DNA of 56,516 nt from Bacteroidaceae bacterium (GTDB lineage Bacteria > Bacteroidota > Bacteroidia > Bacteroidales > Bacteroidaceae), in the NCBI GenBank assembly GCA_024401275.1, contig JAKSLJ010000022.1, positions 1 to 56,516 on the forward strand, in the 5' to 3' direction. Under the pieces are notes generated by a model. It saw only the letters and a list, made by a program, of their open reading frames with translations, was not told the DNA's origin and made no database searches. This document shows, in pieces, positions 1-9,343 of the stretch. Each line of letters starts with the position of its first letter. The first letter of the stretch is position 1. The translations under genes and the position numbers were made by a program.

Positions 1-2
1 AG

Positions 3-77
3 TGGGCGTTGACGGATTCGAACCGCCGACCCTCTGCTTGTAAGGCAGATGCTCTAAACCAGCTGAGCTAAACGCCC
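3..77 (-). tRNA. tRNA-Val (anticodon TAC)
   Basis: The minus strand folds as a complete tRNA. The acceptor arms GGGCGTT and AACGCCC pair, the D-arm AGCTCAGCTGGTT is present, and the T-loop GGTTCGAATCC is intact. The anticodon loop CTTACAA gives TAC (plus-strand 40-42), which reads valine codons. CCA is not encoded. Confidence 0.96.
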
Positions 78-153
78 GATTGCTTATTTGCGGGTGCAAA
101 GGTAATACTATTTTTTGTTTTACGGCTTACCCTTTGCCATTTATTTTTGAAAT

Positions 154-828
154 TCAATCATTTATTTGATTTTGCTCATCTACGATTAGTCCGTCTTTCA
201 TGTGAATGGTGCGGTCTGTGATGGCAGCAAGTCCCTCGTCGTGGGTAACGATTATGAAAGTTTGTCCGAACTTGTCGCGCAGTTCAAAGAAGAGTTGGTG
301 GAGTTCCTCCTTGTTTTTTGTGTCGAGAGAGCCTGACGGTTCGTCGGCAAGTATGACGGCAGGATTGTTCATCAGCGCACGAGCTACGGCAACGCGCTGC
401 TTCTCGCCGCCCGAAAGTTCTGACGGCTTATGGCTTGCGCGGTCGGAGAGATGGAGGAAGTCGAGCAGTTCCTCGGCGCGCTTCTTCGCCTCGCTCTTGC
501 TCTTTCCGCCGATGAGTGCCGGCATCATGACGTTCTCCAAAGCGGTAAACTCCGGCAGCAACTGATGGAACTGGAAGACGAAGCCGATCTTCTGGTTGCG
601 GAAGTCGGAGAGTTTCTTCTTGGAGAGCTGGCTGAGGTTTACGCCGTCGATAGTCACGCTGCCCTCGTCGGCATCGTCGAGAGTGCCGATAATCTGCAGC
701 AATGTAGTCTTACCCGCACCGCTTCTTCCGACGATGCTCACCACTTCACCCTTGTCAATGTGCAGGTTTATTCCTTTCAAAACATGCAGATTGCCGTAGG
801 ATTTATGTATGTTTGTGATGTCTATCAT
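154..828 (-). CDS. lolD: LolD-type ABC transporter ATP-binding protein
   Basis: This 224-aa protein has the full ABC ATPase signature set: Walker [10 protein letters not shown] (34-42), Q-loop (about Q86), signature LSGGEKQR (138-145), Walker B VILADEP (158-164) and H-loop HDE (about 196). Length and motif spacing match the LolD/MacB-type MJ0796 family. In LolCDE this subunit energises release of lipoproteins from the inner membrane to LolA. No LolC/E permease is adjacent, so the partner must lie elsewhere; this is common in Bacteroidetes. The start at 828 sits 25 bp downstream of a well-formed promoter. A related macrolide/FtsE-type exporter ATPase cannot be excluded. Confidence 0.85.
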   Translation of the reverse strand: MIDITNIHKSYGNLHVLKGINLHIDKGEVVSIVGRSGAGKTTLLQIIGTLDDADEGSVTIDGVNLSQLSKKKLSDFRNQKIGFVFQFHQLLPEFTALENVMMPALIGGKSKSEAKKRAEELLDFLHLSDRASHKPSELSGGEKQRVAVARALMNNPAVILADEPSGSLDTKNKEELHQLFFELRDKFGQTFIIVTHDEGLAAITDRTIHMKDGLIVDEQNQIND

Positions 829-853
829 AGAGTAATATTCCGTTTTCTTCGTG

Positions 854-884
854 CAAAATTACTAAAAAAAAGAAAAACTGCAAA
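854..884 (-). promoter_or_regulatory. Bacteroidetes-type promoter for the lolD-like gene
   Basis: Read on the minus strand, TTTG (881-884) and TAATTTTG (854-861) are separated by 19 bp. This fits the Bacteroidetes -33/-7 consensus. It lies back to back with the plus-strand promoter at 890-921. Confidence 0.7.
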
Positions 885-889
885 TAATG

Positions 890-921
890 TTTGCATAATT
901 TGCCGAAACATGTTAAATTTG
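890..921 (+). promoter_or_regulatory. Bacteroidetes-type promoter for the PEP-synthase-like gene
   Basis: TTTG (890-893) and TAAATTTG (914-921) are 20 bp apart. The start codon at 947 follows 25 bp later, so the 5' leader is short. Only 5 bp separate this promoter from the divergent minus-strand one, so one bound regulator could affect both. Confidence 0.7.
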
Positions 922-946
922 CGCAAAAATACAAACTTCATAAGCT

Positions 947-3895
947 ATGAAAACCGACTGGACTGACTTCTACCTTAAAGATGTGTCGTTCGTGAACCTC
1001 ATGACGCGACGCATATTCAATGTCCTTATCATCGCCAATCCATACGATGCCTTCATGCTTGAGGATGACGGCCGCGTAGATGAAAAGATATTCAACGAAT
1101 ACATGGCACTCGGACTCCGTTACCCGCCAACCTTCAAGCAGGTGAGTACGACAGAGGAGGCTACCGAGGTAATCAACGAGACGGCCATCGATCTCGTAAT
1201 CTGTATGCCGGGTAATGCCGACAATGATGCCTTCACCGTTGCACATGAGGTAAAGGAGAAGTTCCCAGAGATTCCTTGTGTGGTGCTTACGCCATTCTCT
1301 CATGGCATCACGCGCCGCATCGAGAATGAGGACCTTTCCATCTTCGAGTATGTATTCTGCTGGCTTGGCAATACCAACCTTATCCTTTCCATCATAAAGC
1401 TTATAGAGGATAAGATGAACCTTGAGCACGACATACAGGAGGGTGGGGTGCAGATGCTCCTGCTCGTTGAGGACAGCATTCGCTTCTATTCTTCCATCCT
1501 GCCTAACCTATATTCATTCATCCTCGCACAGAGTCAGCGCTTCGCTACGGAGGCTCTCAACCCGCATGCCGCAACGCTGCGTATGAGAGGTCGTCCGAAG
1601 GTGGTGCTTGCCCGAAACTACGAGGAGGCAATGGAACTCTACCAGAAGCACCGCGACAATACCATCGGCATAATCTCCGACTGCCGCTATCCTCACGAGG
1701 GACAGGTTGATCCGGAAGCCGGATTGAAGCTCCTTCAGGCTGTCAAGAAGGACAATGAGTACCTGCCAGTCATACTCCAGAGCGCCGAACTTGCTTCGCT
1801 TGACAAGGCTCGCGAACTCGGTTTCCGCACCATCGACAAGAACTCGAAGGCGATGAATGTTACCCTGCGCAAGCAGATGGCGGAGCATATGGGCTTCGGC
1901 GACTTCATCTTCATAAACCCGGAAACGCGAGAGTCTATACTGAGAGTGCGCAATCTGAAGGAACTCCAGGACAACATCTTCAAGATTCCGAACGACTCGA
2001 TGCTCTACCATGTATCGCGAAACCACATGAGCCGCTGGCTTTGTGCGCGTGCCATATTCCCTGTTTCCGAGTTCCTTCGCCATGTAACATGGCACCGCCT
2101 GCAGGATGTTGACACCCACCGCCAGATCATCTTTGATGCCATAGTGAAGTATCGTCACATGAAGAACATCGGCGTCGTAGCTGTCTTCGACCGCAACCGC
2201 TTTGACAAGTACGCTCACTTTGCGCGTATCGGTGAAGGTTCGCTCGGAGGAAAGGGCCGCGGTCTGGCTTTCCTTGACAATATCATCAAGAAGCACCCAG
2301 AACTGAATGCGCAGAAGGGCGTCAAGGTTTCCATTCCGAAGACCGTCGTGCTCTGTACCGATGTGTTTGATGCCTTCATGGAGAATAATAACCTCTACCC
2401 TGTGGCACTCAGTGCGGCAAGCGACGAGAAGATTCTCGAGACTTTCCTCAAGGCGCAGTTGCCAGACGAGTTCATTCCGGACTTCTATGCCTTCTTCAAT
2501 GCCACTTCGGGACCTATTGCCATCCGCTCTAGCTCGCTCCTTGAAGACTCTCACTATCAGCCATTTGCGGGAATTTACTCTACCTACATGATTCCGCGCC
2601 TTGACGATAAGTTCAAGATGGTGCAGATGCTCGCTTCGGCAATAAAGAGTGTCTATGCTTCGGTGTTCTTCAACGACTCCAAGCAGTACATGACCGCCAC
2701 TTCCAATGTCATCGACCAGGAGAAGATGGCAATCGTCATGCAGGAGGTTGTCGGCAAGCAATATGGCGACCATTTCTATCCGAATATCTCCGGCGTGCTC
2801 CGTTCGCTGAACTATTACCCTATCGACGACGAGACTTCCGAAGAGGGTATCGCCAGCCTTGCACTGGGTTTGGGTAAATACATCGTTGATGGCGGACAGA
2901 CTCTCCGCGTTTCGCCATACCATCCAAAGCAGGTTCTCCAGATGAGCGAGATGGAGATTGCGCTCCGCCAGACGCAGACGCAGTTCTATGCGCTGGATAT
3001 GAGCAATGTAACAAACGATTTCCAGATAGACGACGGCTTCAATATCCGCAAGATGAGGGTGAAGGAAGCCGATGCTGACGGTTCGCTGAAGTACATTGCC
3101 TCGACCTTCGATCCGTACGACCAGATGATTCTCGACGGCATCTACGAGGGCGGCAGAAAGATAATCTCCTTCTGCGGCGTATTGCAGCACGGCGTATTCC
3201 CGCTGCCAGAACTCCTTCAGCAGAGCATGAAACTCGGTTCCGAGGCAATGAAACGCCCTGTGGAGATAGAGTTTGCATGTAATATAAATGACGACAAGAC
3301 CGGCGAGTTCTATTTGCTCCAGATTCGCCCTATCGTGGATTCGAAGCAGGTGCTCGATGAGGACTTGCTGGAGATTCCTGACGAGAAGTGCATCATCCGC
3401 TCGCATAACTCTCTCGGCCATGGCATCTCGGAGGATGTCTATGACCTTGTCTATGTGAAGACTCCGGACAACTACACGGCGATGAACAATCCGAAGATTG
3501 CCGAGGAGATAGAGCGCATAAACCGCAAGTTCCTTGCCGATGGCAAGCAGTATGTCTTGGCAGGACCAGGACGCTGGGGCTCTTCCGACCATTGGCTCGG
3601 CATACCAGTGAAGTGGCCTCATATCAGTGGCGCGAAACTCATCATTGAGCTCGGACTGAAGAATTTCCGTCCCGATCCGTCGCAAGGCACCCACTTCTTC
3701 CAGAACCTCACCTCTTTCGGCGTAGGTTACTTTACCATCAGCAACCACACCGGCGAGGGCTTGTTCCGCAACGAACTGTTCGACGCCATGCCGGCTATTG
3801 AGGAAACCGACTTCGTGCGCCATGTTCGCTTCGACAAACCGCTCAAAATCATGATGGATGGTCTGCACCAGGAAGGTGTGGTCATTATTGAGTAA
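947..3895 (+). CDS. Receiver-like plus PEP synthase/PPDK ATP-grasp domain protein
   Basis: 982 aa. Roughly the first 330 residues resemble two response-regulator-like alpha/beta domains (LVICMPGNADND near 95; LLLVEDS near 170 with an acidic pair). A PPDK_N-type ATP-grasp domain follows: GSLGGKGRGLAF near 430 and IAIRSSSLLEDS near 523, where Arg-Ser contacts nucleotide in this family, then the IRPIV motif near 793. The mobile phosphohistidine domain and the PEP-binding barrel of true PEP synthase are not visible. A different C-terminal segment is present (GPGRWGSSDHWLG near 873). The protein is therefore probably not a complete PEP synthase; a phosphotransfer or sensory role is inference. Confidence 0.75.
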   Translation: MKTDWTDFYLKDVSFVNLMTRRIFNVLIIANPYDAFMLEDDGRVDEKIFNEYMALGLRYPPTFKQVSTTEEATEVINETAIDLVICMPGNADNDAFTVAHEVKEKFPEIPCVVLTPFSHGITRRIENEDLSIFEYVFCWLGNTNLILSIIKLIEDKMNLEHDIQEGGVQMLLLVEDSIRFYSSILPNLYSFILAQSQRFATEALNPHAATLRMRGRPKVVLARNYEEAMELYQKHRDNTIGIISDCRYPHEGQVDPEAGLKLLQAVKKDNEYLPVILQSAELASLDKARELGFRTIDKNSKAMNVTLRKQMAEHMGFGDFIFINPETRESILRVRNLKELQDNIFKIPNDSMLYHVSRNHMSRWLCARAIFPVSEFLRHVTWHRLQDVDTHRQIIFDAIVKYRHMKNIGVVAVFDRNRFDKYAHFARIGEGSLGGKGRGLAFLDNIIKKHPELNAQKGVKVSIPKTVVLCTDVFDAFMENNNLYPVALSAASDEKILETFLKAQLPDEFIPDFYAFFNATSGPIAIRSSSLLEDSHYQPFAGIYSTYMIPRLDDKFKMVQMLASAIKSVYASVFFNDSKQYMTATSNVIDQEKMAIVMQEVVGKQYGDHFYPNISGVLRSLNYYPIDDETSEEGIASLALGLGKYIVDGGQTLRVSPYHPKQVLQMSEMEIALRQTQTQFYALDMSNVTNDFQIDDGFNIRKMRVKEADADGSLKYIASTFDPYDQMILDGIYEGGRKIISFCGVLQHGVFPLPELLQQSMKLGSEAMKRPVEIEFACNINDDKTGEFYLLQIRPIVDSKQVLDEDLLEIPDEKCIIRSHNSLGHGISEDVYDLVYVKTPDNYTAMNNPKIAEEIERINRKFLADGKQYVLAGPGRWGSSDHWLGIPVKWPHISGAKLIIELGLKNFRPDPSQGTHFFQNLTSFGVGYFTISNHTGEGLFRNELFDAMPAIEETDFVRHVRFDKPLKIMMDGLHQEGVVIIE

Positions 3896-3928
3896 TGTAT
3901 TGTAAAACTAAAGAATAAAACTGCAACT

Positions 3929-4609
3929 ATGAAAAAGTTTTTATTTTGCTGTACTACACTATTGGCAGCATTGACATGCAATGCACAAACTGAAGAGTCA
4001 GCCGCAGGTCATGAATATGTTGATCTCGGACTCAGCGTGAAGTGGGCGACATGCAATGTGGGCGCTACATCACCAGAGGAGTTTGGTGACTACTATGCTT
4101 GGGGTGAGACTGAGACAAAGGAAGAATATAGCTGGAATACATACAAATGGTGTAAGGCTCATGCTTTCACGAACACAAAGTATTGTATGTATATGGAATA
4201 CGGGGAAGTGGATAACAAGACATCGCTGGATCCGGAAGATGATGTTGCTCATGTAAAATGGGGAGGCAATTGGCGTATGCCGGTAAACGCAGAAGTAAGA
4301 GAACTCATCGACAAATGCACATGGACACTGACAAAGCAAGGGGGTGTCAGAGGCTATAAGGTGACCAGCAAAACGAATGGCAATTCCATTTTCCTGCCCG
4401 AAGCTGGTTACCGCATTGATGGCGGCATTTATGATACTGGCAAATACGGCAACTACTGGACAGCTACGCTCGAAGATGTGAACTCGAATAATGCGTTGCA
4501 AATGACCTTCACTCCTAATTATTCTCACAGAAACGCCATGAACCGCTCTAATGGTAATTCTGTGCGTCCTGTGTACTCCGACCTTATTACTTGGCCCGCA
4601 AAGGAGTAA
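3929..4609 (+). CDS. Secreted FISUMP-like domain protein
   Basis: 226 aa with a signal peptide (MKKFLFCCTTLLAALTCNAQ, cleavage about residue 20). The next part matches the Bacteroidales pattern YVDLGLSVKWATCNVGA followed by GDYYAWGET, then WRMPVNAEVRELIDKC, FLPEAGYR, YWTATLED and a VRPVYS end. These blocks are typical of the Fibrobacter succinogenes major paralogous domain, which is thought to be an extracellular binding or structural module. It starts 33 bp after the preceding gene and may be co-transcribed with it. It ends before a strong terminator. No catalytic motif is visible. Confidence 0.7.
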   Translation: MKKFLFCCTTLLAALTCNAQTEESAAGHEYVDLGLSVKWATCNVGATSPEEFGDYYAWGETETKEEYSWNTYKWCKAHAFTNTKYCMYMEYGEVDNKTSLDPEDDVAHVKWGGNWRMPVNAEVRELIDKCTWTLTKQGGVRGYKVTSKTNGNSIFLPEAGYRIDGGIYDTGKYGNYWTATLEDVNSNNALQMTFTPNYSHRNAMNRSNGNSVRPVYSDLITWPAKE

Positions 4610-4680
4610 TCTTATGTAGGTATGATGGAGTGGTTTTTTCTCTCTGAAAGATGACAAAACAATCGCTAAGATATAAACAA

Positions 4681-4724
4681 GAAAGCCACGCTTCCTTTTC
4701 GGGTTGCGTGGCTTTCGTTTTTTT
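4681..4724 (+). terminator. Rho-independent terminator
   Basis: A perfect 10-bp stem (GAAAGCCACG with CGTGGCTTTC) encloses a 16-nt loop and is followed by a run of seven T. It closes the plus-strand unit and separates it from the convergent minus-strand gene. Confidence 0.85.
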
Positions 4725-4742
4725 ATGACTTTAAGCTGCAGG

Positions 4743-7139
4743 TTATCTCATAACCTTCTTGGTCTTGTTGCCTTCCTTGATGATGTAGATGCCAGACTGG
4801 TAAGTGGAGTTGATGCGCTTACCGTCGATTGTATAAATCTGTCTGCCTGAGCCAGTTGACTCTGCTGCTTCTGCCTCTACCTCGTCGATGCCGTTAGGAT
4901 TGGTGAGGATAGGAGAAATCTTCACTACATCTTTGTCGCTTGGCATGGTTAATGTGCACTTGCTTCCGATTCTTGATGTCTGCTCCTGCTGTCCCTTGTT
5001 GTCGATGGTAATTATTCTCCATCCGTAGATTTCCGGAGTTTCCTCGTTGAGTGGAGTAGCATTTAGGCGCACTTCGCGACCAGAGTACATTTTTCCTGTG
5101 AACAGACCGTCTGTGAGCCAAGTGTCGTTGAGGGTGATCTTGTAGTCTGCCATAGAGGCACCCTTTACTTCCTTCTCTACGACGAGCGACCTGAGAGTGC
5201 CAGGGATGTTGAAGTAGCTTTTAAGGTAAGTAGGCATGAAGTTGTCGCGTCTTCCTGCCCATGCCTTTGCGTTCTCAACCTCCTGTGACTGCGGATTCCA
5301 CCACTGGTTTATCTGCGAGCGGTGATAGGCATACTCGGTCTTGATGGCGCTGTTCATCTTGTTGATGATTTCCGTGAACGATGCCTTGTTGAGGAATGTT
5401 CCCATGAAGACGGTCAGACGGTCGATGAGCAAGTCCTTGAAGCGCTCGTCTGCCATCAGTCGGCGGAAGAGTCGGGTATCTTCGGCTTTGTTAGAGCCTG
5501 GGTCCATGCTGCTGTTGTAGAGCCAGTCAAGGTACTTGTATTCTGATGACTTGCCGTAGAGTCCGAGTCCGAAGTCGGTATCCTTTATCAGCCAGCGCCA
5601 CTTGCCGTCTTCGGTCTTTGGGCGCCACTGTACGATGTTGTTGCCTGGGAAGTCCGTATTGGCTATGTAGATGTTGACTGCCATCATGTTGAGATACTCG
5701 TCAATGTCCATCATCTGAGTGTAGTTGTCCATATTGGTATTCTCTGCGTTTGCCGCAGCTGTGTAGAATGCCTTGAACTTGTCGAACTCCTCTGTGTCGC
5801 CAGTCTTCAGCTCCTGCCAGTTTTCTATCATGTCGATGTCCTCAAGTCCGTCGTAGTTTGTGTAGATGTTGTCCTCGTTTGAGCGCTCGCGGATATTGAG
5901 CATACCGAGATACTTGCCGTTCAGATAGACGATAGCCGGCTGGTAAGCCTGCCAGTCGAGGTCGCAATGCTGTGCTGCAAGAGTCTGGATGGCTGCATCG
6001 CGGAAATATGTTCCGTCGAAGTCGTTGCCCGCATTGCGGAGAATGATGCTCTTGAACTCAGTGAGTCCCGGCTTTGTCTCAGGGAAGAACTCGTAGCTGA
6101 GTCTCTTCTCGCCGAATCTCTTGTTGGCATAGACAGCGAGCGACTTGCGTGCAAATCGTCTTGTGTAGCCGCCCTGGATTCGTGTTTCACCGAGCTGGTT
6201 GATGACAGCATCTTCGTTTTTGCTTGGGAAATATTCTATGTTTACTGGGCGGCGCCAGTCCTGGAAGAAGTTACTGTTCTCGTCGTTCTCGTTGCCCACA
6301 TAGATTCCAATCTTATTGTCGTAGAAGTACTCGTCGTTTGTTACGAGAGAAACTACAGGAAGCGTCTGCTCGCGGCCGAGCATGATGTAAGACTGCGTAA
6401 CAGAGCGTGGAGAAAGGTAGCCCTCGCAGAAAAGCTTTGCGCGGACAATGCTTGACTGTGCGATGGTGAAAGCCTTTGTGTAGAGCGTGCTTTTCGCTGT
6501 AGGCTCTGAACCGTCGGTTGTGTAGCGTATGACGGTACCTTCTGGTGCGCCTTCCGGAATACTGATAGCGACGGACATTCTCGTGTTCTTGTTATAGACA
6601 TGACCTGGAGTTTCGAAGACTGGGTCGCCGAGGATTGCCTTGTTATCAACCACGCCGCCCTTGTTTTCTGCCTTTGGGGTAGGAGTGAGCATATAGCCGA
6701 AGGAGTCGCCACCGTCGGCTTCGCGACCGTAAGAGATGTTTGGAGCAGGCTGCTTCTTCATTTTCTTATAAGAGTCGATGACAGCGCCTGAAGGATCGAA
6801 GAGGAAGATGTTGCCATCCTTTCCGCTTTCCAGACGGAAATCGGTGTGCATGCCTTCGCCGACTTTATCACAGTAAACAAGCTCGTAGCCCTTTGCTGCG
6901 ATAGTCTTGCTTGGGAGTTTGAAGGCAGTCTCTGCATCATTTGAGAGCGAGAGGGCGTAGTCCTTCAAATCAACGGGAGCATCGCCAGGGTTGTAAATCT
7001 CTACCCATGAATCAGGGAAGTCGTTGAGGTCGTCCATGATGCAGTCAATGTTCGACTGCATGACCTCGTTTATGACCAACTGCGCCTTGGCAGTGAGTGC
7101 AGAAAATACAATAATAGGTAAAAGGATAAAGTGTCGCAT
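4743..7139 (-). CDS. Secreted CotH-family protein with lamin-tail, chitobiase-C-like and sorting domains
   Basis: 798 aa with a signal peptide (about 19 aa). Domains in order: lamin-tail-like (about 20-155; INEVMQSN, DSWVEIYNPGD), a chitobiase/HEX C-terminal-like module (about 175-255; YTTDGSEPTAKSTLYT), then a CotH kinase-like domain (about 310-620; IQGGYTRRFARKS, LRNAGNDFDGTYFRD, GMLNIRERSNEDN). The C-terminal 55 residues form a beta-rich tail (IYTIDGKRIN, SGIYIIKEG, KKVMR) of the kind recognised by type IX secretion. CotH proteins are atypical kinases in Bacillus spores. The role in Bacteroidetes is not established, but surface display is likely. It lies 77 bp downstream of the nucleotidyltransferase gene on the same strand. 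Confidence 0.8.
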   Translation of the reverse strand: MRHFILLPIIVFSALTAKAQLVINEVMQSNIDCIMDDLNDFPDSWVEIYNPGDAPVDLKDYALSLSNDAETAFKLPSKTIAAKGYELVYCDKVGEGMHTDFRLESGKDGNIFLFDPSGAVIDSYKKMKKQPAPNISYGREADGGDSFGYMLTPTPKAENKGGVVDNKAILGDPVFETPGHVYNKNTRMSVAISIPEGAPEGTVIRYTTDGSEPTAKSTLYTKAFTIAQSSIVRAKLFCEGYLSPRSVTQSYIMLGREQTLPVVSLVTNDEYFYDNKIGIYVGNENDENSNFFQDWRRPVNIEYFPSKNEDAVINQLGETRIQGGYTRRFARKSLAVYANKRFGEKRLSYEFFPETKPGLTEFKSIILRNAGNDFDGTYFRDAAIQTLAAQHCDLDWQAYQPAIVYLNGKYLGMLNIRERSNEDNIYTNYDGLEDIDMIENWQELKTGDTEEFDKFKAFYTAAANAENTNMDNYTQMMDIDEYLNMMAVNIYIANTDFPGNNIVQWRPKTEDGKWRWLIKDTDFGLGLYGKSSEYKYLDWLYNSSMDPGSNKAEDTRLFRRLMADERFKDLLIDRLTVFMGTFLNKASFTEIINKMNSAIKTEYAYHRSQINQWWNPQSQEVENAKAWAGRRDNFMPTYLKSYFNIPGTLRSLVVEKEVKGASMADYKITLNDTWLTDGLFTGKMYSGREVRLNATPLNEETPEIYGWRIITIDNKGQQEQTSRIGSKCTLTMPSDKDVVKISPILTNPNGIDEVEAEAAESTGSGRQIYTIDGKRINSTYQSGIYIIKEGNKTKKVMR

Positions 7140-7166
7140 AATTTTTGTTTGGTTAATTGTATTTCT

Positions 7167-7216
7167 AAGGAGGTAAAGGGGAGGTAAGGAGGAGGTAAGG
7201 AGGTAAAGGGAAGGGG
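7167..7216. repeat. Purine-rich GGAGGTAA short repeat tract
   Basis: This 50-bp strand-biased tract contains five imperfect repeats of GGAGGTAA/GGAGGTAAAGG. It lies between the nucleotidyltransferase stop and the CotH gene. On the transcribed minus strand it is a pyrimidine-rich CCTCCTTACC series. No coding function is visible. Confidence 0.6.
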
Positions 7217-7951
7217 CTAGTACAGCTCGGTAGGAATCATCTGCTTTGCATTTTCAAAGTCTTCTACGGTGTCGAGTTCGCAAGAGAAATATTCTGACGC
7301 ATCGACGACCTTGAATGTATGGCCCTGTGGAACGAGTCGCTCAAAGGCAAGCTCGTAGTATTTGTTTTCCAGATGTTCCTGGTTCATCATCTGGTCGAGT
7401 TCCTTGTAGATTGCGGTGGTGTAAGCCTTGCCCATCTTCTCGATGCCGAGACTCTCGCCGACGGCATCGGCTGGATTGCTGGTCTTGTTTACCGACTTCA
7501 TGCAGCCAGCTGCATCTACCTGAACCTTCATTTCCTCCTCGCCAAGCTCGTGCTTGATGAGAGTAAGCACATTCTCCGACTCTTCTGCAAGCACCTTGCC
7601 CACGATGCGCGGATCGTAGAGCAGGTCGCTGTCGAGGAGCAATATGTCTTCGCCATCAGCCTCAGGGCGTGCGAGCCAGAGAGAATATATGTTGTTTGTG
7701 GAATCGAAAACTTCGTTGTGTATGAACTTCACACTGATGTAAGTGCCGTATTCGCGAGCTACGAACTCCTCGATCATCTCATGGAGATAGCCTGTAACGA
7801 TGACGAACTGGCTGATGCCATTGCCGATAAGTGCGTCCATGGAACGCTTAAGGAGTGAGCGCTCGCCAATGTTGAGCAAGCACTTCGGAGTGTTTGAGGT
7901 CAGCGGACGAAGGCGAGATGCCATTCCAGCCGCAAGGATTATTGCTTTCAT
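7217..7951 (-). CDS. Sugar/choline-phosphate nucleotidyltransferase, LicC-like
   Basis: 244 aa. The N-terminus MKAIILAAGMASRLRPLT is the NTP-binding glycine-rich motif of the NTP_transferase family, followed by TPKCLLNIGERSLL. DSDLLYDP (near 110) would be the metal-binding Asp loop. The layout matches LicC-type phosphocholine cytidylyltransferases, which make CDP-choline-like donors. The gene follows an HisC-like aminotransferase on the same strand, so the two may make and activate an amino-containing headgroup for a surface polymer; that is inference. A hexose-1-phosphate substrate is an alternative. Confidence 0.75.
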   Translation of the reverse strand: MKAIILAAGMASRLRPLTSNTPKCLLNIGERSLLKRSMDALIGNGISQFVIVTGYLHEMIEEFVAREYGTYISVKFIHNEVFDSTNNIYSLWLARPEADGEDILLLDSDLLYDPRIVGKVLAEESENVLTLIKHELGEEEMKVQVDAAGCMKSVNKTSNPADAVGESLGIEKMGKAYTTAIYKELDQMMNQEHLENKYYELAFERLVPQGHTFKVVDASEYFSCELDTVEDFENAKQMIPTELY

Positions 7952-8010
7952 AAAATATAACTCTTGTGGAAGGTTTCTTTTTCTCTTGAGGAATATGATT
8001 TTTTATTTAC

Positions 8011-8099
8011 CTCTTGTGGAATATGTGGAATATGTGGAATTTATATTAGTGTTAAACAGAAATCTTAAGTTTCCACACTTTCTACACCTTCCCCACGAG
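8011..8099. repeat. Imperfect inverted repeat, CTCTTGTGGAA family
   Basis: The left arm begins CTCTTGTGGAATATGTGG and the right arm ends CTTCCCCACGAG. The arms are about 29 bp and complementary with several mismatches. Each arm is built from a 9-bp subrepeat (TGTGGAATA). The loop contains GTTAAA. Single half-sites lie nearby (7962-7975, 8116-8128). The same design occurs three times at 33126-33854. Confidence 0.7.
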
Positions 8100-8112
8100 A
8101 TAAATTAAATTA

Positions 8113-9162
8113 TTACTTTCCACACGAGGTTTCCTCAAAGACTTTCTTGATGGTATCAACTACCACCTGAATCTGCTCTTTTCTGCCGAGAGTGATTCGC
8201 AAGCAAGACTCCATGCCCTTGTCTGTCATGAACTTTATCTTGTAGTCCTGTTCGGCGAGAGCCTTCTGCAGTGCTTCCTTTATCTCGTAAGGATATTTTA
8301 CGAGGATGAAGTTTGCAACGCTCTTATATACCTTGAAACCAGGGAGATCGCCAAGTTCCGACTTGAAGAGCTGGCGGTCCCATTCCATGTCCTCAGCCAC
8401 CTTGCGGTAGTGTTCGTCGCTCTCGAGAGCGGCAAGTGCCACAGCTTCAGAGAAACGGTTGAAGCCAAGATATTTGTTGGAATAGCTGAGGAACTGGTCG
8501 TGTCCCTTGCCGATGAAACCGAATCCAACGCGCAGACCTGGAAGTCCGTAGAACTTTGAGAGTGTGCGTGAGATGATGAGGTTGTCGTACTTGTTTACGA
8601 GCGGTGCGATATAGTCTGTGTCAGGGCTGATGAAGCTTGCGTAAGCCTCGTCAACGAGCACCATCGTGTCGGAAGGAATGTTCTCCATGATGCGGCCAAT
8701 CTCCTCGGAAGTGAGGCTGTTGCCGGTAGGGTTGTTAGGAGAAGCAAGCAAGAGCATACGCGGATGTATGCGGTTTGTGTATTCTATAACCTCGTCAACA
8801 TTGTAGGCGAAAGTGTCGTCAAGCTCGTAGAGAGGGTACATGTGAGTCTCTCCACTGCACTCGCTTGCCACGCAGTTGTAGTACCACCAAGAGTACTCAG
8901 GAATGAGGATTGAGCGGTTGTCGCCCATCGTGAGGAAATAGTGTATGGCATTCTTCAGAATTTCCTCGCCACCATAAGCGAGAAGTACCTGCTCTTCAGG
9001 CACATTATACAATTCACTGACACGAACGGAAACTACGCTCTTCTTGCCCTCGTCGTAAATGCGAGTGTAGAAGCAGAGAGTCTCTGGCGTGAAACTGTTT
9101 ACTGCGTCAATGACCTTCTGTGATGGAAGGAAGTTGAATTCGTTTCTGTCTAAGTAGTTCAT
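8113..9162 (-). CDS. Class I/II PLP aminotransferase, histidinol-phosphate aminotransferase-like
   Basis: 349 aa, usual for HisC-like enzymes. Visible fold-type I features are LLAYGGEEIL in the cofactor phosphate loop, SPNNPTGN (near 142), VDEAYASF with the PLP-binding Asp (near 172), and SRTLSKFYGLPGLRVGFG with the Schiff-base lysine in TLSK (near 206). The C-terminal LRITLGRKEQ supplies the substrate-carboxylate Arg. There is no his operon nearby. The gene runs into a cytidylyltransferase-like gene 161 bp downstream, which suggests a dedicated amino-headgroup pathway instead of histidine synthesis. Substrate is unknown. Confidence 0.75.
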   Translation of the reverse strand: MNYLDRNEFNFLPSQKVIDAVNSFTPETLCFYTRIYDEGKKSVVSVRVSELYNVPEEQVLLAYGGEEILKNAIHYFLTMGDNRSILIPEYSWWYYNCVASECSGETHMYPLYELDDTFAYNVDEVIEYTNRIHPRMLLLASPNNPTGNSLTSEEIGRIMENIPSDTMVLVDEAYASFISPDTDYIAPLVNKYDNLIISRTLSKFYGLPGLRVGFGFIGKGHDQFLSYSNKYLGFNRFSEAVALAALESDEHYRKVAEDMEWDRQLFKSELGDLPGFKVYKSVANFILVKYPYEIKEALQKALAEQDYKIKFMTDKGMESCLRITLGRKEQIQVVVDTIKKVFEETSCGK

Positions 9163-9244
9163 CTTGTCATTTGCAGATTTGATGATTTGTTTGATATGAC
9201 GATTTAATTTTGCGTTCTGTGCTATGCAACATACAAAAAGCGTG

Positions 9245-9252
9245 CAAAATTA
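9245..9252 (-). promoter_or_regulatory. -7 box upstream of the aminotransferase
   Basis: TAATTTTG on the minus strand matches TAnnTTTG and lies about 83 bp before the aminotransferase start. A -33 TTTG is degenerate (TTTCG about 20 bp upstream). Confidence 0.5.
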
Positions 9253-9343
9253 ATAAAACTTCTGTTAATGGCGAAAGTTTTGCATTCTTTTCTTTTAGAT
9301 AGTGCTATTATCTTGATTTTAAGGTATGATAGCCAATATCTTT

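Noticed and set aside
1514-3868. A 784-aa open frame on the minus strand opposite the PEP-synthase-like gene
   Set aside because: It is fully antisense to a gene with clear family motifs and shows no domain or signal sequence of its own; it arises from codon bias.
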